Part shown: positions 43,301 to 64,000 of the stretch, in pieces | Position numbering within the stretch: position 1 is the stretch's first letter | How the letters are laid out: every line of letters begins with the position of its first letter | Source of the DNA: Xiphias gladius | Lineage: Eukaryota > Chordata > Actinopteri > Istiophoriformes > Xiphiidae | Length of the DNA: 64,000 nucleotides | Direction of reading: 5' to 3' | Assembly (NCBI RefSeq): GCF_016859285.1 | Contig: NC_053404.1 | Coordinates: 23,404,788-23,468,787, forward strand | Program-made: the position numbers and the translations under genes | Notes under the pieces: model-generated | What the model was told of the DNA's origin: nothing | The model's input: only the letters and a program-made list of their open reading frames with translations | The model's database searches: none

Positions 43301-45639
43301 AACATAGACAGTAAACAATCTAACCTCTAGAACCACCTATAGAAAAACTACAGCCTCCTTCGAAACACTTCCAATAACCACAAGAACCAAGAAGAACCCA
43401 GCACCTCCCAGAGGACCACTACAACCTCCTTGGTGGCCTCTATAACCACCCAAAGAACCACTATAAACACCCATAGGATCCCTAGAACCTCTAAATGACC
43501 TCTAGAACAACCCAAAAGATCACTAGAACCACCTTGGTGGCCTCTAGAACCACATAAAGGACCACTAGAACTACCTAAAGTACCTATGGAACCTCCAAAA
43601 ATGACCACTTGAACCTTCCCAGTGACCCCTACAACCTCCCACAGAACACTTTAGATTGACATACAGCCAAGAGGACCTCTAGAACTACCTGAAGAACCAC
43701 TAGGAGGCAGACACCCTCCCCACATTTAAGAGTCGGCTTAAAACCTTCCCTTTTGATCAAGCTTACAGTTAAGGCTGGCTCAGGCTGGTCTTGAACCATC
43801 CCCCAGTTATGCTGCTATAGGCCCAGACTGGTGGGGGACTTCCCATGATGCACCGAACTCCTCCTCTTCGTCTCCATCTGTATGCATTCATATCCCATCA
43901 ACGCTCGTTAATAACTCGGCTTCTTCTCTCTCCCGTAGTTTTGTGCTTCCTCGTCTCTCTCCTCTCTTGTCCTGTCGCTTTCTGCAGGTATTTCTGCCCC
44001 TGGAGCTGCAGAGTCTGGATCTGTGACTGCAAACCACCTACTGCCCCCATGATCCTGCTCAACACCCACTGCTACAATTATTATCAGTCTCATTATTATT
44101 AATTGAATCAAATTCAATTCAAATGAAAACAAGAGTCAAATTCAAGTCACTAATTCTCACCTACAGAGTGACTTCCTGTTAAAGGGGAGCTTTTCCTTGC
44201 CGCTGTTGCCAAGTGCTCGATCATGGTGGAATGTTGGGTCTCTGTAAATATAACTAGAAAGAGTCTGGTCTAGACCTGCTCTATATGAAGAGTGCCTTGA
44301 GGTAACCTCTGTTATGATTTGGTGCTATATAAATAGAATAGAATTGAATTGAATGGAACCACCTACAGGATCTAACTGGCCTGTGATTGGGTAGGTCTGT
44401 TCCTCCGTGAGCAGACAGACAGGTGATCAGACAGGCAGACAGGATCACATAGGCAGGCGAGCAGACAGACAGGTACCTCTGTGAGTGTTTCGGCGGATGG
44501 TTTTGGTGGAGGTGTGGTATCGACTTGGTGGTGACTTGGCGCGGCGAGAGGGAGGGGAGGGGCATCTGTCTGCTGAGTCATCATCAGGCTGAAACAGAAA
44601 CACTGAGTCCTGACTCTACTTCTACTGCACTACGACTCCCAGAATTCACTGCAAGGTCCGGTTTCAGATACATACACGCATGAAATCTGTTCTTTAGAAT
44701 GACAAATATCTTCAAATATAACGACTCATTTTAGTTAATTACAGCTTTATCTATATTTTCTTGTAACATTATCTTGGATTATAAAATTACTTTATAATAA
44801 TAACTTTACTCATGCAATATAACTACTTTTCCCTCTGAAATTACACCTTTATTTCAAAATACTACAACTTTTTACATAAAAATACTTTTTGCAAAGTTTC
44901 CAATATCATGCCATTCTATACAATTATTTTATCTCAAAATATAACACAATTTTTCATACAGTTATGACTCTATTATTGGAATGTCCCCTTTTAGTAAAAT
45001 TACAACTTCATATTGAAAGTGTTTCCTTCTAAAATTTCGACTTTATCTCGAAATATTACAATTTATTGCATAAAACTACAAAATTTTCTTGTAATATTAC
45101 ACCCTTTTAGTAAAATCACAGCGTTGTCTTGAAATGCTCTATAAGTATAACTCGTGTGTCACCTGGGTGAAGACGTCCCGGACGTCTCTGATTGGCTGCC
45201 TGTTTCTCTTCTTCAGCGTCTCGTTGTAGTTGTCCAGCCTTCTCCTCACCGTGGCGGCTTGTTGCCGCGTCAACGTGGACAGCAGTGCCTCGGCCGGTGG
45301 CGGCGTCTCCTCCTCAGATGAGCCCGTCACCAGAGAAGATAACCCCGCTTCCATCAGCCACGCCTCCTCCAGCTCTACCTCTGCAGGTAAACAGAGACAG
45401 GTAGAGGTCAGACGGAAAGAGGACATCTCACTCTGCTGCAGGTTTGACTTACCATCGATACTCTTTCTCTCCTCCTCTTCTTCATCTTCATCTTCTCCCT
45501 CCTTCTCTTCCTTGATGCTCTGCACCTCCCTCCAGTAAGTTTCCATGGCAACATGGCGGGAGTCAGAGGTCACTGTATGGGAGGGTGGAGGGGGGGAGGA
45601 GGATGGGGGGTGGGAGGCAATAGGTGAAGACGACGACAT
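37335..45639 (-). CDS. arhgap28: Rho GTPase-activating protein, ARHGAP28/ARHGAP40 type
   Basis: GAP that speeds GTP hydrolysis by Rho GTPases, acting on cytoskeleton and junctions. Exons in transcript order: 45640-45453 (ATG at 45639-45637), 45380-45163, 44588-44477, 43289-43021, 42397-42235, 41559-41468, 40735-40658, 40538-40385, 39927-39845, 39249-39034, 38949-38821, 37939-37812, 37547-37510, 37417-37335. Phases agree throughout, about 649 residues. The N-terminus has METYWREVQSIKEE and ALLSTLTRQQAATVRRRLDN. RDSPYSEGVAEHKQGG and LTRLGYISHIELSTFLLALG precede the RhoGAP domain at about 317-525. That domain has FGVPLNSLL, EGILRVPGSAARLK (arginine finger in the GILR motif) and NRMSLWNVSMVMAPNLF. 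VPSFLLSQVRQIN follows; EGVIRVHAPLHTKVSMAIQL and the tail LLDVYRVNP are family hallmarks. ARHGAP40 is the main alternative; synteny favours ARHGAP28. Confidence 0.88.
37950..38820 (-). other. arhgap28 intron holding a MITE
   Basis: The intron between exon 38949-38821 and exon 37939-37812 is mostly occupied by the Harbinger-like element listed separately. Confidence 0.7.
38026..38782. mobile_element. Harbinger-like MITE (nonautonomous DNA element)
   Basis: The left end GGGCCCGTACTACGAAGC and the right end GCTTCGTAGTACAGGCC are inverted repeats of each other. They match the widespread fish element whose ends read GGGCCCGTATCACGAAGC. The interior has no transposase. A related fragment lies at 20960-21185. 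The flanking duplication is not clear, so the superfamily (Harbinger) is from recollection of end sequences. Confidence 0.7.
39250..39480 (-). repeat. Minisatellite abutting an arhgap28 splice acceptor
   Basis: About ten imperfect 24-bp units, on the minus strand containing GTTTCCATGGTTACAG. The last unit supplies the actual acceptor GTTACAG of exon 39249-39034, so upstream units carry similar acceptor-like ends. Confidence 0.8.
39928..40384 (-). repeat. arhgap28 intron with a (GT)n microsatellite
   Basis: AT-rich intron. A (GT)n run at about 40303-40380 lies immediately next to the donor of exon 40538-40385. On the transcribed strand it is (AC)n beginning a few bases after the donor GTACGC. 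Confidence 0.85.
40736..41467 (-). other. arhgap28 intron, no exon seen
   Basis: Ordinary AT-rich intron with a (GACA)n run at 41427-41452. On the transcribed strand this reads as CTGT repeats. Confidence 0.6.
41560..42234 (-). other. arhgap28 intron, no exon seen
   Basis: AT-rich intron without recognisable repeat apart from GACAGA-type words near 41570-41600. Confidence 0.6.
42536..42790 (+). repeat. Dispersed repeat family, copy 2 of 3
   Basis: Contains TGATATGATCCAGTGTGACC, GAGGACATCATGATCTCTGA and CACAGTGACCCAGTGACAGT, closely matching copy 1 at 30920-31180, in an arhgap28 intron. Confidence 0.85.
43325..43705. repeat. Degenerate minisatellite in arhgap28 intron
   Basis: Diverged units of roughly 30 bp built on ACCACTAGAACCACC and GACCTCTAGAAC. 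Translation on the minus strand gives a Gly/Ser/Leu-rich frame that is a repeat artefact. Confidence 0.75.
43706..44360 (+). repeat. Interspersed teleost repeat ending in an ATTGAATTGAA-type tail
   Basis: Contains CGGCTTAAAACCTTCCCTTT, TTGATCAAGCTTACAGTTAA, GGGGAGCTTTTCCTTGCCGC and TGGTGCTATATAAATAGAAT, finishing in AATTGAATTGAATGG. These blocks are characteristic of an abundant fish repeat with a simple-sequence 3' tail. The tail suggests retrotransposition. The class cannot be resolved by eye. Confidence 0.7.
44589..45162 (-). other. arhgap28 intron, very AT-rich
   Basis: Runs of AT-rich sequence with recurring TTACAACTTT and AAAATTACA words. No exon or element recognised. Confidence 0.6.
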
Positions 45640-45640
45640 C

Positions 45641-48512
45641 CTGCAAAGACAGAGATAAATGATCTTGTCAGCCAATCCGAGCGTCGGACAGACAACGCAG
45701 ATCCTTTCAGCCAATCGGAGATGTGTAATCTGTGATCTCAGTGTGAAGTGTTAAATCCTCTGCAGGTTTAGTTTATTTAAGTTGGAGTTGTTCAAACCAA
45801 CACGTTACGCTGTGAGTCCAAACCTTGTTAAGTGATGACTTTTTGTTTCAGGTTGGCGCAGTGATACCTGCGTTCAAGTCTAGGAGCTAAAAGAGGCTGA
45901 AATATTCCACATAGGGACGAGATCCAGCATCATATTCTGATCTCACTTATTAAAAAATATCTTTAAACTGTGTCTCCTTCAGGTTAAACAGTCAGACACT
46001 GAGAAGAATCAAAACAGAGTCTTTTAACCGTTTATTAAAGGTGTGAAACTGAACTTTACATCTGTTATTTTATGTCAGAGTCTGTTTAGACTTTGTTGTT
46101 GTTGGAGATGAAGCTGAGCTCAGATTAAATATTGATAGTTTGTGTGAGAGGAAGCCTCTTCCAGTCTATTGATCAGTGTGTGTGTGTGTCCGTGTTACAG
46201 TGTGTGTGGTGGGACTACCTTAGTCTAATGGTTTTGGTTCCCAGGGGAGGACAGAGTGGGGTGCGCAGGCTAATGCTAGCTGCTGCTGTGTGTCCATTAG
46301 GCGGAAATGGACACTGTCGTCCAATCAGAGCGTCACAGATAAATGTTTTCACTCAGGTCCTCAGACAGTAATATGACCTGGTTATTCCCCCTGCAGAGCA
46401 TGATGTTAAATCATCCGAAAAACATTTGGACTTCTTCAGGTTCTGCTCAACTTTTAATTCAGTTTGGATACATTTTTATTTGACTTGTTTTTATTTAAAG
46501 TTTTTATTTTCTAGTTTAGTTTTTCATAGTATATCATTGATCAGTTTGATTTAAAAACAAAGAATCTGACTTAAAAACTTGAATTGTCAGCTGCTTTCAG
46601 TTAAAAAGCAGCTGAAGTCTATGGATCCAGATCAGAGGATCACCAGACCTGGTTCAGATCTGTAACGGTTTTTCTTTCCAGAGTCTCTGAACCGAGATGT
46701 GTTGGAGATCTGAGTCAGTCTGAAATCTGTTGGACCATGTAAAAGTTAATGATTGACTCATTCAAAGAATAAAGATGTTTAATGTTGCGGTTTTATTTTC
46801 TTCATCAAGTGTCCCACATCTTGTCCTTGGTGCCTTATTGGATGTAAATCTGGTCTGGATCTTTCGCTGAAACTGGTTAATCCACATTTGGTCAGGGGCT
46901 GTAAATCACAAGAGTTTCTTGGAATACTGGATCCAGACCAGATTTGAGTCTTATAAACCGCACTGAGTGTCAGCTCATGTTACCCTGTCACTCCAGTACA
47001 AGAGTCCAGTCTAGTAGTTCAAACTAGCCTGAGTCCAGAGACCAGGTTACCAATGAAAAATATGCTGATGTGGTGGAGGTTGATCCAGATTCTAAGTCCT
47101 CCTCACTGTCACCATTATCACCTTTCTCGGCCTGGTTTAAAGAAACTCTATGGAAAACCTTATTTAAACTGCACTTTTGCTGCAAGGGAAAAATTCATTT
47201 CAAAATCTAGACCAACCCACAGGAGCTTTAACCTCTGAACCAGACCTGGTCACGCCATCGGTACTGGTTCTTTAAACCTCCTCAGGTTTCAAAGAACAAG
47301 TTCTGAGACGTTGGGTGGTCTCATGTTTCTCTCTCAGCCTGTCATGCTTTATCCAGATCACTTCAGATTGGTTTAGTCCACTGACATAGTCAGCCAGATC
47401 CAGAACAGAAAACCATTATGGATCCAGACCAGATCTAATGCTCTGACTGGATCTGGTCTGGATCCATGATGGTTTTCTGTTCTGGATCCATCTCACTGTG
47501 CCAGTGGACTCTGGACCAGACTAATTTTACAGACCCTTTAGAGAACGTATGGTACTTCTGAAACATGTTGATCCTTCAGAAGTTTGTGAACAAATAGTTG
47601 ATAACGAATTTATCAATCGACAGAAAATTAATCAGTGGCTATTTTGTTGATCAAATAATAATTTTAGTCATTTTTTAAGTAAAAAAAGCCAAAACTGTGC
47701 CGGTTTCATCTTCTTAAAAGTGTCAGGTTTTAAGTTTTTCTGTGTTTCTGAGTTAGAACCTAAATCTTTGGGTGATCACAGCCTTTTTTCTGTTCTCTGA
47801 TGCTTTTTCAACAAAAACACTCATTGAGTAATTAAAAAAAGAAAGATAAGGGTATTGAAAGGTTCCTTCCGTCCTTTTCACAGGTCTAGTTTGTTAACAA
47901 AGTGGCTCAGTTCTGGTCCAGATCTAGCACTCTAAGTGATGTATCTGTCTAGAGTCCAGACTCTATCTGTGATTCACAGTATCTGGTTTAAATACACGAT
48001 AAAAACCCAGTATTCAGAGTGGTTTTATTGGAATCAAATCCAGTCTGGATCCACTGCTCAGAGTGATTTTCCTGGTCTGGCTCTGGATCTGGATCTGTTT
48101 TCAAAAGTGTTCGATGTGGTTCAAATCGGGTCTTTGTCAGGCTGTTTCTCTGTTATTCAGTCCAGATCTGTGATTTGAATCAGGTCCAGATCTGATCCAG
48201 ATCCATTTAACACCACAGATTATCAAACTGAACTCTGACCAGACTCTGACTCTGTTCGGTCCTGGTCTGAGTCCTGGTCTAGTCATATAAACATGTTTTT
48301 GTTGAAAAATCTCATTTCACCTCATTTCTTTCATTTCTTTCTTCATTTACTGACCGATCTAGTGCCTGTTTCTGCCTCTCTCTTCCACTCTCTCTCTCCT
48401 CAGTAGCATCAGTACAGTCAGTATCAATATGTTATCAATATGTTATCAGTATGTTATCTATCAATATGTGATCAGTGATCAATAAAGACTTAAAGAGAAG
48501 AAACAAACTCAC
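45641..48512 (-). other. First intron of arhgap28, rich in TCTGGATC words
   Basis: From about 46600 to 48250 the sequence is enriched in short words such as CTGGATCC, GATCTGG and CCAGACC, as a degenerate low-order repeat. It includes the 38-bp-arm hairpin at 47398-47487. No exon was recognised. Confidence 0.55.
47398..47487. repeat. Long near-perfect hairpin (38-bp arms, 14-nt loop)
   Basis: The left arm 47398-47435 starts ATCCAGAACAGAAAACCAT and the right arm 47450-47487 is its reverse complement with one mismatch (T/C). The loop is 47436-47449. It is a candidate foldback element or small-RNA precursor. No known microRNA is recognised. Confidence 0.9.
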
Positions 48513-48710
48513 TTGTGTTCAGTCCGGCTGCTGATCCTCTCTGTGGGGTGGGAGGGGGAGATGTAGCGAGGAGGGGGAAGACATGGGAGGCGCCACAGAG
48601 AGAGGGAGGAGGGGGGAGTGAATATTCTCCCAGTTTAGACCAGCAGCTGGACACCAGCTCAGACTGGGAATGTTGGAGAAGTCAAGACAGAGACCACTGT
48701 CTTCTCTTGT
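48513..48710 (-). promoter_or_regulatory. Candidate noncoding first exon and promoter of arhgap28
   Basis: On the minus strand a GC- and pyrimidine-rich stretch ends in CTGAACACAA followed by GTGAGT. Joined to exon 45640-45453 this would give ACAAGATG at the start codon, a good context. The upstream limit is not visible. Confidence 0.45.
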
Positions 48711-49269
48711 TAGACTAGCCTAGCTTAGCACAAAGACTTTGTTAAAGAGGCGATTGCTGAGAAGTGATTGAATAGATGTCAGGGATTCTGCAGACGAGGT
48801 GACCAGAGAATTAGAGGATTTTATTCTTTTGGTTTTTATTGCGCCCCCCTGGGTGACCTGACATTTACAGACGTGTTGCAGAGATCAGACCCTGATCGGG
48901 CCACGTCACAGGCGTCAAAACACAAACGGAGCATGAAGCATTTAAGCGGCAAACAGCATTGTGTTGGGAACATTTAAAAAAAACAAACAGTAACTTCCAA
49001 CATCAACACAGAATTTCTACTTTTGACACTGCATCAGAAAATAAAGTCACTTTAATGAACGTTACAACAACCAGGTTTACACAGAACAGGATCATTTATT
49101 GATTCAGTTGATTTAAATGTGTGTAAATGCACACCTGGTTTCACCTGCTGACTGCTGTGAGGCTCCACGCTGATTGATTCTCATTATAAACTCAGCTCTA
49201 TTCCTACAAAGTCTTCAAAGCTTTATTTAAAACAATGACAATTTATTCATTTCACATATTTATTTATTT
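48711..49269. other. Intergenic space between the divergent arhgap28 and l3mbtl4 genes
   Basis: About 600 bp without coding signal, separating the candidate first exons of the two divergent genes. Confidence 0.5.
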
Positions 49270-49625
49270 AGGTGTTTATATCCGCCCCCCGACGCGCTCC
49301 TAGAGGCGCATGCGCAGTGGCCTCTCCGTATTTCCGTGTAGTGGCGCTGACAGCGGTCTGAGGCGGATCTCCACACACGGTAAGTTTCCGTCTAAACCCT
49401 CGGTACCGGTACCGGCTCCTCCCGGTTCTCCCTCGACGGGCCTCCGGCTCCTCTCAGGGGCTCTCCCCTGCAGCTACAGCCGCTCTGAGGAGCTCGGAGG
49501 CCGGCGGAGAGAGCCGCGGATCACCGGCGGGTCTAAGCTGTTTGTTGTTTCCTTATTGAACCTGCGTCAATCCACACAGGTGGGGGCAGGGCACTTCCGC
49601 TCACACCTTCACAATAAGCGTCTGG
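49270..49625 (+). promoter_or_regulatory. CpG/NRF1 promoter and first noncoding exon of the l3mbtl gene
   Basis: A CpG-rich block begins at the perfect palindromic NRF1 motif GCGCATGCGC (49306-49315). A candidate untranslated exon ends CCACACACG followed by GTAAGT at about 49380-49381. CpG density falls after 49620. Confidence 0.65.
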
Positions 49626-52576
49626 ACCGTAAATCACCTAGTTTATTGGGTCATGTGCAGTTTTAGTCTGAAGAGATTACACAGTCTTGACACACACACA
49701 CACACACACAGCTTCAGTCCATGTGTCTGTAGACATTATCCCTTACCAGTGATCTGAGTCTGAAATGTCCAGGTTTCATCTCAACCAGCAAAACACTTTT
49801 TTTCTCTTTGTTATAAAATCTGTCGATCACAGGTGTTTTTAAAACTCTCAGCAATCAAACTCAGTATCAGCTTCAGAAACTGATCAGGCTGTAATCATTT
49901 CTTTACAGAGGTTCAGCTGTGATCAGGATCTGACTTAGCCCAGAGGCGGAGCAAGTACTCAGATACTGTACTGTAGTAAAAGTACTAATACACCGTAAAA
50001 AATATTCTGTTACAAGTAAAAGTCCTGCGCTGAGAGTGAAATGTTCCCCGTTATGACCGTTTTCATTATAGATTTATCTGCTGATCATTTTCTCCATGAA
50101 CCGACTGATTGTTTGGTTTAAAAACTCCAGATCGAACCTATGTCAACTGCGTTTTGAGGTTTGATAAACTGCAGCGAAGACATTTGTTTTCTGATTTTTT
50201 TTACAAACCAAACAATTAATTAATCAAGAAATGATCAACAGATCATTACAATTAAAATAATCATAAGCTGCAGTTCTACACACAACAGTAATAGTAATCT
50301 AATGATGTCAGACTTGCTACTGCAACAGTCGCAGGGACATTTTACTGCATTAAGTACTTTTACTTTCAAATCTTCGAGTACATTTTCCTGATAATTCTTT
50401 TACTGAAGTAACATTTTCGGTGCAGGACTTTTAATTGTACCACAGTATTAGTACTTTTACTGCAGTGCAGCAGTGTCATGATGTTTTATATCATCTTCAC
50501 GTCTGAGATAAAATTCTGACACGGACAGTTTTTCCAGCCGCAAAGTGTTTTAGTGTGAAAAAGTTCAGCGACTGACCCGATCCCAGACCTGCCGGTGTGA
50601 CGGTACATCCGGAGTCTGTGGGCACAGGGAGACTTTTATTTTGAAGGTGGTCGTGTCTGGATTTCCTGTGTGTATGTGTGTGTGTTTTAATGGAGTCGTT
50701 TCCTGCCGTAATGAAGATGATAAAGAGTGTTTGTTAGTGTTTAACAGTCAGTCTGATGGTTATTGATGTATTTATTGGTTATTTGACATCAGATGATTGT
50801 TACTGATTTTATCAATCACTTACTGTATTGATCCAGTTTGGAAGATCATGTTGTTTTTGTGATTATACATCAGAAGATGGATCACCACAGCCCAGACAGA
50901 AATAAAACATAAGAATTTGTGTTTATCTCCTGTTACACCAACGTTAGTGGGTTTGTTTCTGTGAAATTTTCCTTAAAGGAATGGGTCTGTGCTTTGCCCC
51001 CCTCCATTAAAAACATGTCTGTGTACATCAGACTTCATGAAGCCTAATGTGACAGGGTCACTGTGCTGGAGACCTTGATTCATTCTGCTCTAACTGACAT
51101 GTTACATAAATATGAAGGTGTTCCCTGAACTCTGTGCTGTACTACTGCTACACTTTCGTAGTTCCCATCACTGCAGCTAAATAAATTCAGCTGAAGTTTA
51201 GAGAAGTGACCGTAGATAAACTGGCTGTTAATGTAAAACACACAAAGTCTTGATATTTGGTTCTGAGCAGGTGTTAAAAGTCCCTTCCTGTTTGGTTTTC
51301 TCCTTGTTTGAGATGAATCTATTTATGTATTTTCACCATTTCCAAATTACCCCAAGCATCTTTCTCTGCATCACGTTCTGTAGTTATTGATCAGGTAACA
51401 GAAGCCAAGCTGTTAGGGATCACTGCTGATCACAGTTGATAGTAAAATGTATTGATCAGACAAAGTGAACAGACTGGTGAAAATAGTAAAATGCCGTGGA
51501 AAGGATTAGTACAAGCATCAGTATCATCGGTTTGATTATTGATCTGTCTGTTTGTCTCGGTTCGTTGGGGAAATAGGCCGCACTAACCTTTAATGCGTTT
51601 TATATGAGTAATACATTTAATATAAAGTTCATGCAGCACAGCAGCTAATGGGGATCGGAAGGAACCAACTCATGTAAACCAACAACCACCCAGAGTAAAT
51701 ACGTCAGATATTTTTGAGTTCACTCACCGCATTAGCTCTTAATTAGAATAATGAAATCTTGACGGTTCTCCATAAAACCAACTAAAACAGTGTAAATTTC
51801 AAATTAACCTTTCACATGTTGCAGATAAAATCAAATGTCTTCACAGTAACTTCACCACTGATTAATCTGCTGATTATTTTATCTGTTAATCAATCCAACT
51901 TTTAATATTAGAAACGTCAAAAAGTTTTCAAAAAATGCAGATAACTCTGCAGAGCCAAATGCGACGTCCTTACACATCTCGTTTTGTTCGACCTGAACTC
52001 AAAAATATTGAGTTTATGATGATTTGATACACAGAAAGGCCGGAAATCCTCTCATCTGAGAGGCTGAAATCAGGGAACTTTCACTATTTTTACTTTTAAA
52101 AAATGACTGGAACAATGAATCGATCAGTAAAATAATGCTGATTAATTTACTGTCGATCAACTATTGATCGGAGGTCTAGTGTGTTGAAGTGTAAGAAGAC
52201 TGTGTTTTCATTGTTGTGCCTGTTGTCAGCTCTGCTCTCTGTTGGATATATGTGGTTTTCAGTGGCCTGTTCCACTGGTCTGAGGTCAGAGGTCTTAAAG
52301 ACTGAAGACTGACTTTAGTTGCTGCTAATAACGATTATTTCCATTGTTGATCATATGATATCTGATTAATAGGACTCTTACTTTTGTAAAATGTTGACAT
52401 TGCGTACGTAAATTAAAACCTGTGTCTGCAGTTCATTCTGAACCGTCTTTAATGTGTCAGCCTTTCAGAACCACAGCTGTCGCGATGCCCTGCCAGCAGC
52501 ACTGTGTGAGCGTGTTTGGTTTGATTTATCCAGGCTGCCGTAACTTCATCTTTGTGTTTATTTCCTATCTGAACAG
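49381..52576 (+). other. First intron of the l3mbtl gene
   Basis: Largely AT-rich unique sequence, with a short (CA)n at 49690-49710. No exon seen until the candidate start exon at 52577. Confidence 0.5.
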
Positions 52577-62183
<9,607 letters not shown>

Positions 62184-63935
62184 GTGAAACAGACAGGCCA
62201 GAGAGACAGACAGGTCAGAGAGACAGGTCAGACAAACAGGTCAGAGAGAGAGACGGATAAGAGAGAGAGACATGTCAGAGAGACAGGTGGGAAAGAGACA
62301 GACGGGTCGGAGAGAGAGGTCGGACAGACGATTCAGATAGACAGACAGACAGGTCAGAAAGAGACAGACAGGTCAGAGAGACAGGTGGGAAAGAGACAGA
62401 CGGGTCGGAGACAGAGGTCGGACAGACGATTCAGATAGACAGACAGACAGGTCAGAGTGAGGCGAGTCAGACAAACAGGTCAGAGAGAGAGACGGATAAG
62501 AGAGAGAGACAGGTCAGAGAGACAGGTTATAGACAGACAGACAGATCAGAGAGACAGGTCGGAAAGAGACAGGTCAGACAAACAGGTCCGAGAGAGAGAC
62601 GGATAAGAGAGAGGGACAGGTCAGAGAGACAGGTGGGAAAGAGACAGACAGGTCGGAGAGAGAGGTCGGACAGACGATTCAGATAGACAGACAGACAGGT
62701 CAGAAAGAGACAGGTTATAGACAGACAGACAGGTCAGAAAGAGACAGGTCAGACAAACAGGTCAGAGAGAGAGAAGGATAAGAGAGAGAGACAGGTCAGA
62801 GGGACAGGTTATAGACAGACAGACAGGTCAGAGTGAAACGAGTCAGACAAACAGGTCAGAGAGAGAGACAGGTCAGAGAGACAGGTCAGACAAACAGGTC
62901 AGAGAGAGAGACGGATAAGAGAGAGAGACAGGTCAGAGAGACAGGTTATAGACAGACAGACAGGTCAGAAAGAGACAGGTCAGAAAAACAGGTCAGAGAG
63001 AGAGACGGATAAGAGAGAGAGACATGTCAGAGAGACAGGTCGGAAAGAGACAGACGGGTCGGATAGAGAGGTCGGACAGACAATTCAGATAGACAGACAG
63101 ACAGGTCAGAGTGAGACGAGTCAGACAAACAGGTCAGAGGGACAGGTTATAGACAGACAGACAGGTCAGAGTGAGACGAGTCAGACAAACAGGTCAGGCA
63201 GAGAGACAGGTCAGAGAGACAGGTTATAGACAGACAGACAGGTCAGAGAGACAGGTCGGAAAGAGACAGACGGGTCGGATAGAGAGGTCGGACAGACAAT
63301 TCAGATAGACAGACAGACAGGTCAGAGTGAGACGAGTCAGACAAACAGGTCAGAGAGAGAGACAGGTCAGAGGGACAGGTTATAGACAGACAGACAGGTC
63401 AGAGAGACAGGTCAGACAAACAGGTCAGAGAGAGAGACGGATAAGAGAGAGAGACAGGTCAGAGAGACAGGTTATAGACAGACAGGTCAGAGTGAGACGA
63501 GTCAGACAAACAGGTCAGAGAGAGAGACAGGTCAGAGAGACAGGTCAGACAAACAGGTCAGAGAGAGAGATGGATAAGAGAGAGAGACAGGTCAGAGAGA
63601 CAGGTTATAGACAGACAGACAGGTCAGAGTGAGACGAGTCAGACAAACAGGTCAGAGAGAGAGACAGGTCATAGAGACAGGTTATAGACAGATAGGTCAG
63701 AGAGACAGGTTGGAAAGAGACAGGTCAGACAAACAGGTCCGAGAGAGAGACGGATAAGAGAGAGAGACAGGTCAGAGAGACAGGTGGGAAAGAGACAGAC
63801 AGGTCGGAGAGAGAGGTCGGACAGACGATTCAGATAGACAGACAGACAGGTCAGAAAGAGAGACGGATAAGAGAGAGACAGGTCAGAGAGACAGGTTAAA
63901 GACAGAGAGGCAGGGCAGAGAGAGAGAGACAGATA
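62184..63935 (+). repeat. GACAG-type mosaic minisatellite, about 1.75 kb
   Basis: Built from recurring blocks: GACGGATAAGAGAGAGAGAC, GACGAGTCAGACAAACAGGT, AGGTTATAGACAGACAGACA and GGTCGGACAGACGATTCAGA. Their order varies, giving a higher-order mosaic. It starts at the donor of exon 62069-62183 and fills the intron to near the right edge. Arg/Glu/Thr-rich frames here are artefacts. Confidence 0.95.
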
Positions 63936-64000
63936 CACTGTAGTTGTATCATGAAATATCTTAACATTGTTTATTATTTTCTGTGTGTGTGTGTGTGAGA
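63936..64000 (+). other. Right edge, intron of the l3mbtl gene
   Basis: AT-rich sequence then a short (GT)n run at 63982-63997. The next l3mbtl exon lies outside the window. Confidence 0.6.

Noticed and set aside
62184-63935. Arg/Glu/Thr-rich frames
   Set aside because: They are translations of the GACAG minisatellite in an intron after a clear donor.

Overview
The window looks like nuclear DNA of a ray-finned (teleost, probably percomorph-type) fish. The genes are intron-rich vertebrate genes with GT-AG splice sites. CA/GT microsatellites are very abundant, and the interspersed repeats are fish-like: a hAT DNA transposon, a LINE with reverse transcriptase, a Tc1/mariner remnant, a Harbinger-like MITE and dispersed repeat tails. 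I see no bacterial operons, CRISPR arrays, tRNA or rRNA genes. All gene models were built by hand from splice sites, reading phase and remembered human homologues. No alignment or RNA evidence was available.

Layout. (1) 0.4-12.4 kb, plus strand: a SYCP2-family meiotic chromosome-axis gene (closest to SYCP2L as I recall it), 24 exons in one continuous phase chain. (2) 12.4-18.5 kb: intergenic, holding a complete 3.3-kb hAT element with perfect 8-bp target duplications and a decayed transposase, then a purine-rich probable 5' leader. (3) 18.5-27.3 kb, plus: a Gs-class G protein alpha subunit (gnal-like, with some gnas-like residues). Its exons are recognisable except those encoding about 57 residues of the helical domain, which should lie in the interval holding a 1.58-kb, almost perfect (AC)n tract. 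(4) 29.4-36.8 kb, plus: CpG-island promoter and a nine-coding-exon zbtb14, with a 3' UTR minisatellite derived from its own last codons. (5) 36.8-48.7 kb, minus: a RhoGAP of the ARHGAP28/40/18 family, 14 coding exons, convergent with zbtb14 through a probable shared bidirectional poly(A) site. (6) 49.3 kb to the right edge, plus: an l3mbtl1/l3mbtl4-type three-MBT-repeat gene, cut by the window end, with a CpG/NRF1 promoter divergent from the RhoGAP gene.

The neighbourhood gnal, zbtb14, arhgap28, l3mbtl4 recalls human 18p11, where all four map. The 20q paralogues (GNAS, ARHGAP40, L3MBTL1) are the alternative, and the fish sequences carry residues of both, so paralogue symbols are less certain than families. 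The genes do not form a pathway: meiotic axis, cAMP signalling, transcriptional repression, Rho inactivation and methyl-lysine chromatin reading. I did not find a clearly new multi-gene system. The most interesting observations are structural: the missing gnal exons beside the giant AC tract, the intron-rich zbtb14, minisatellites that have copied splice sites or a stop codon, and two near-perfect hairpins.
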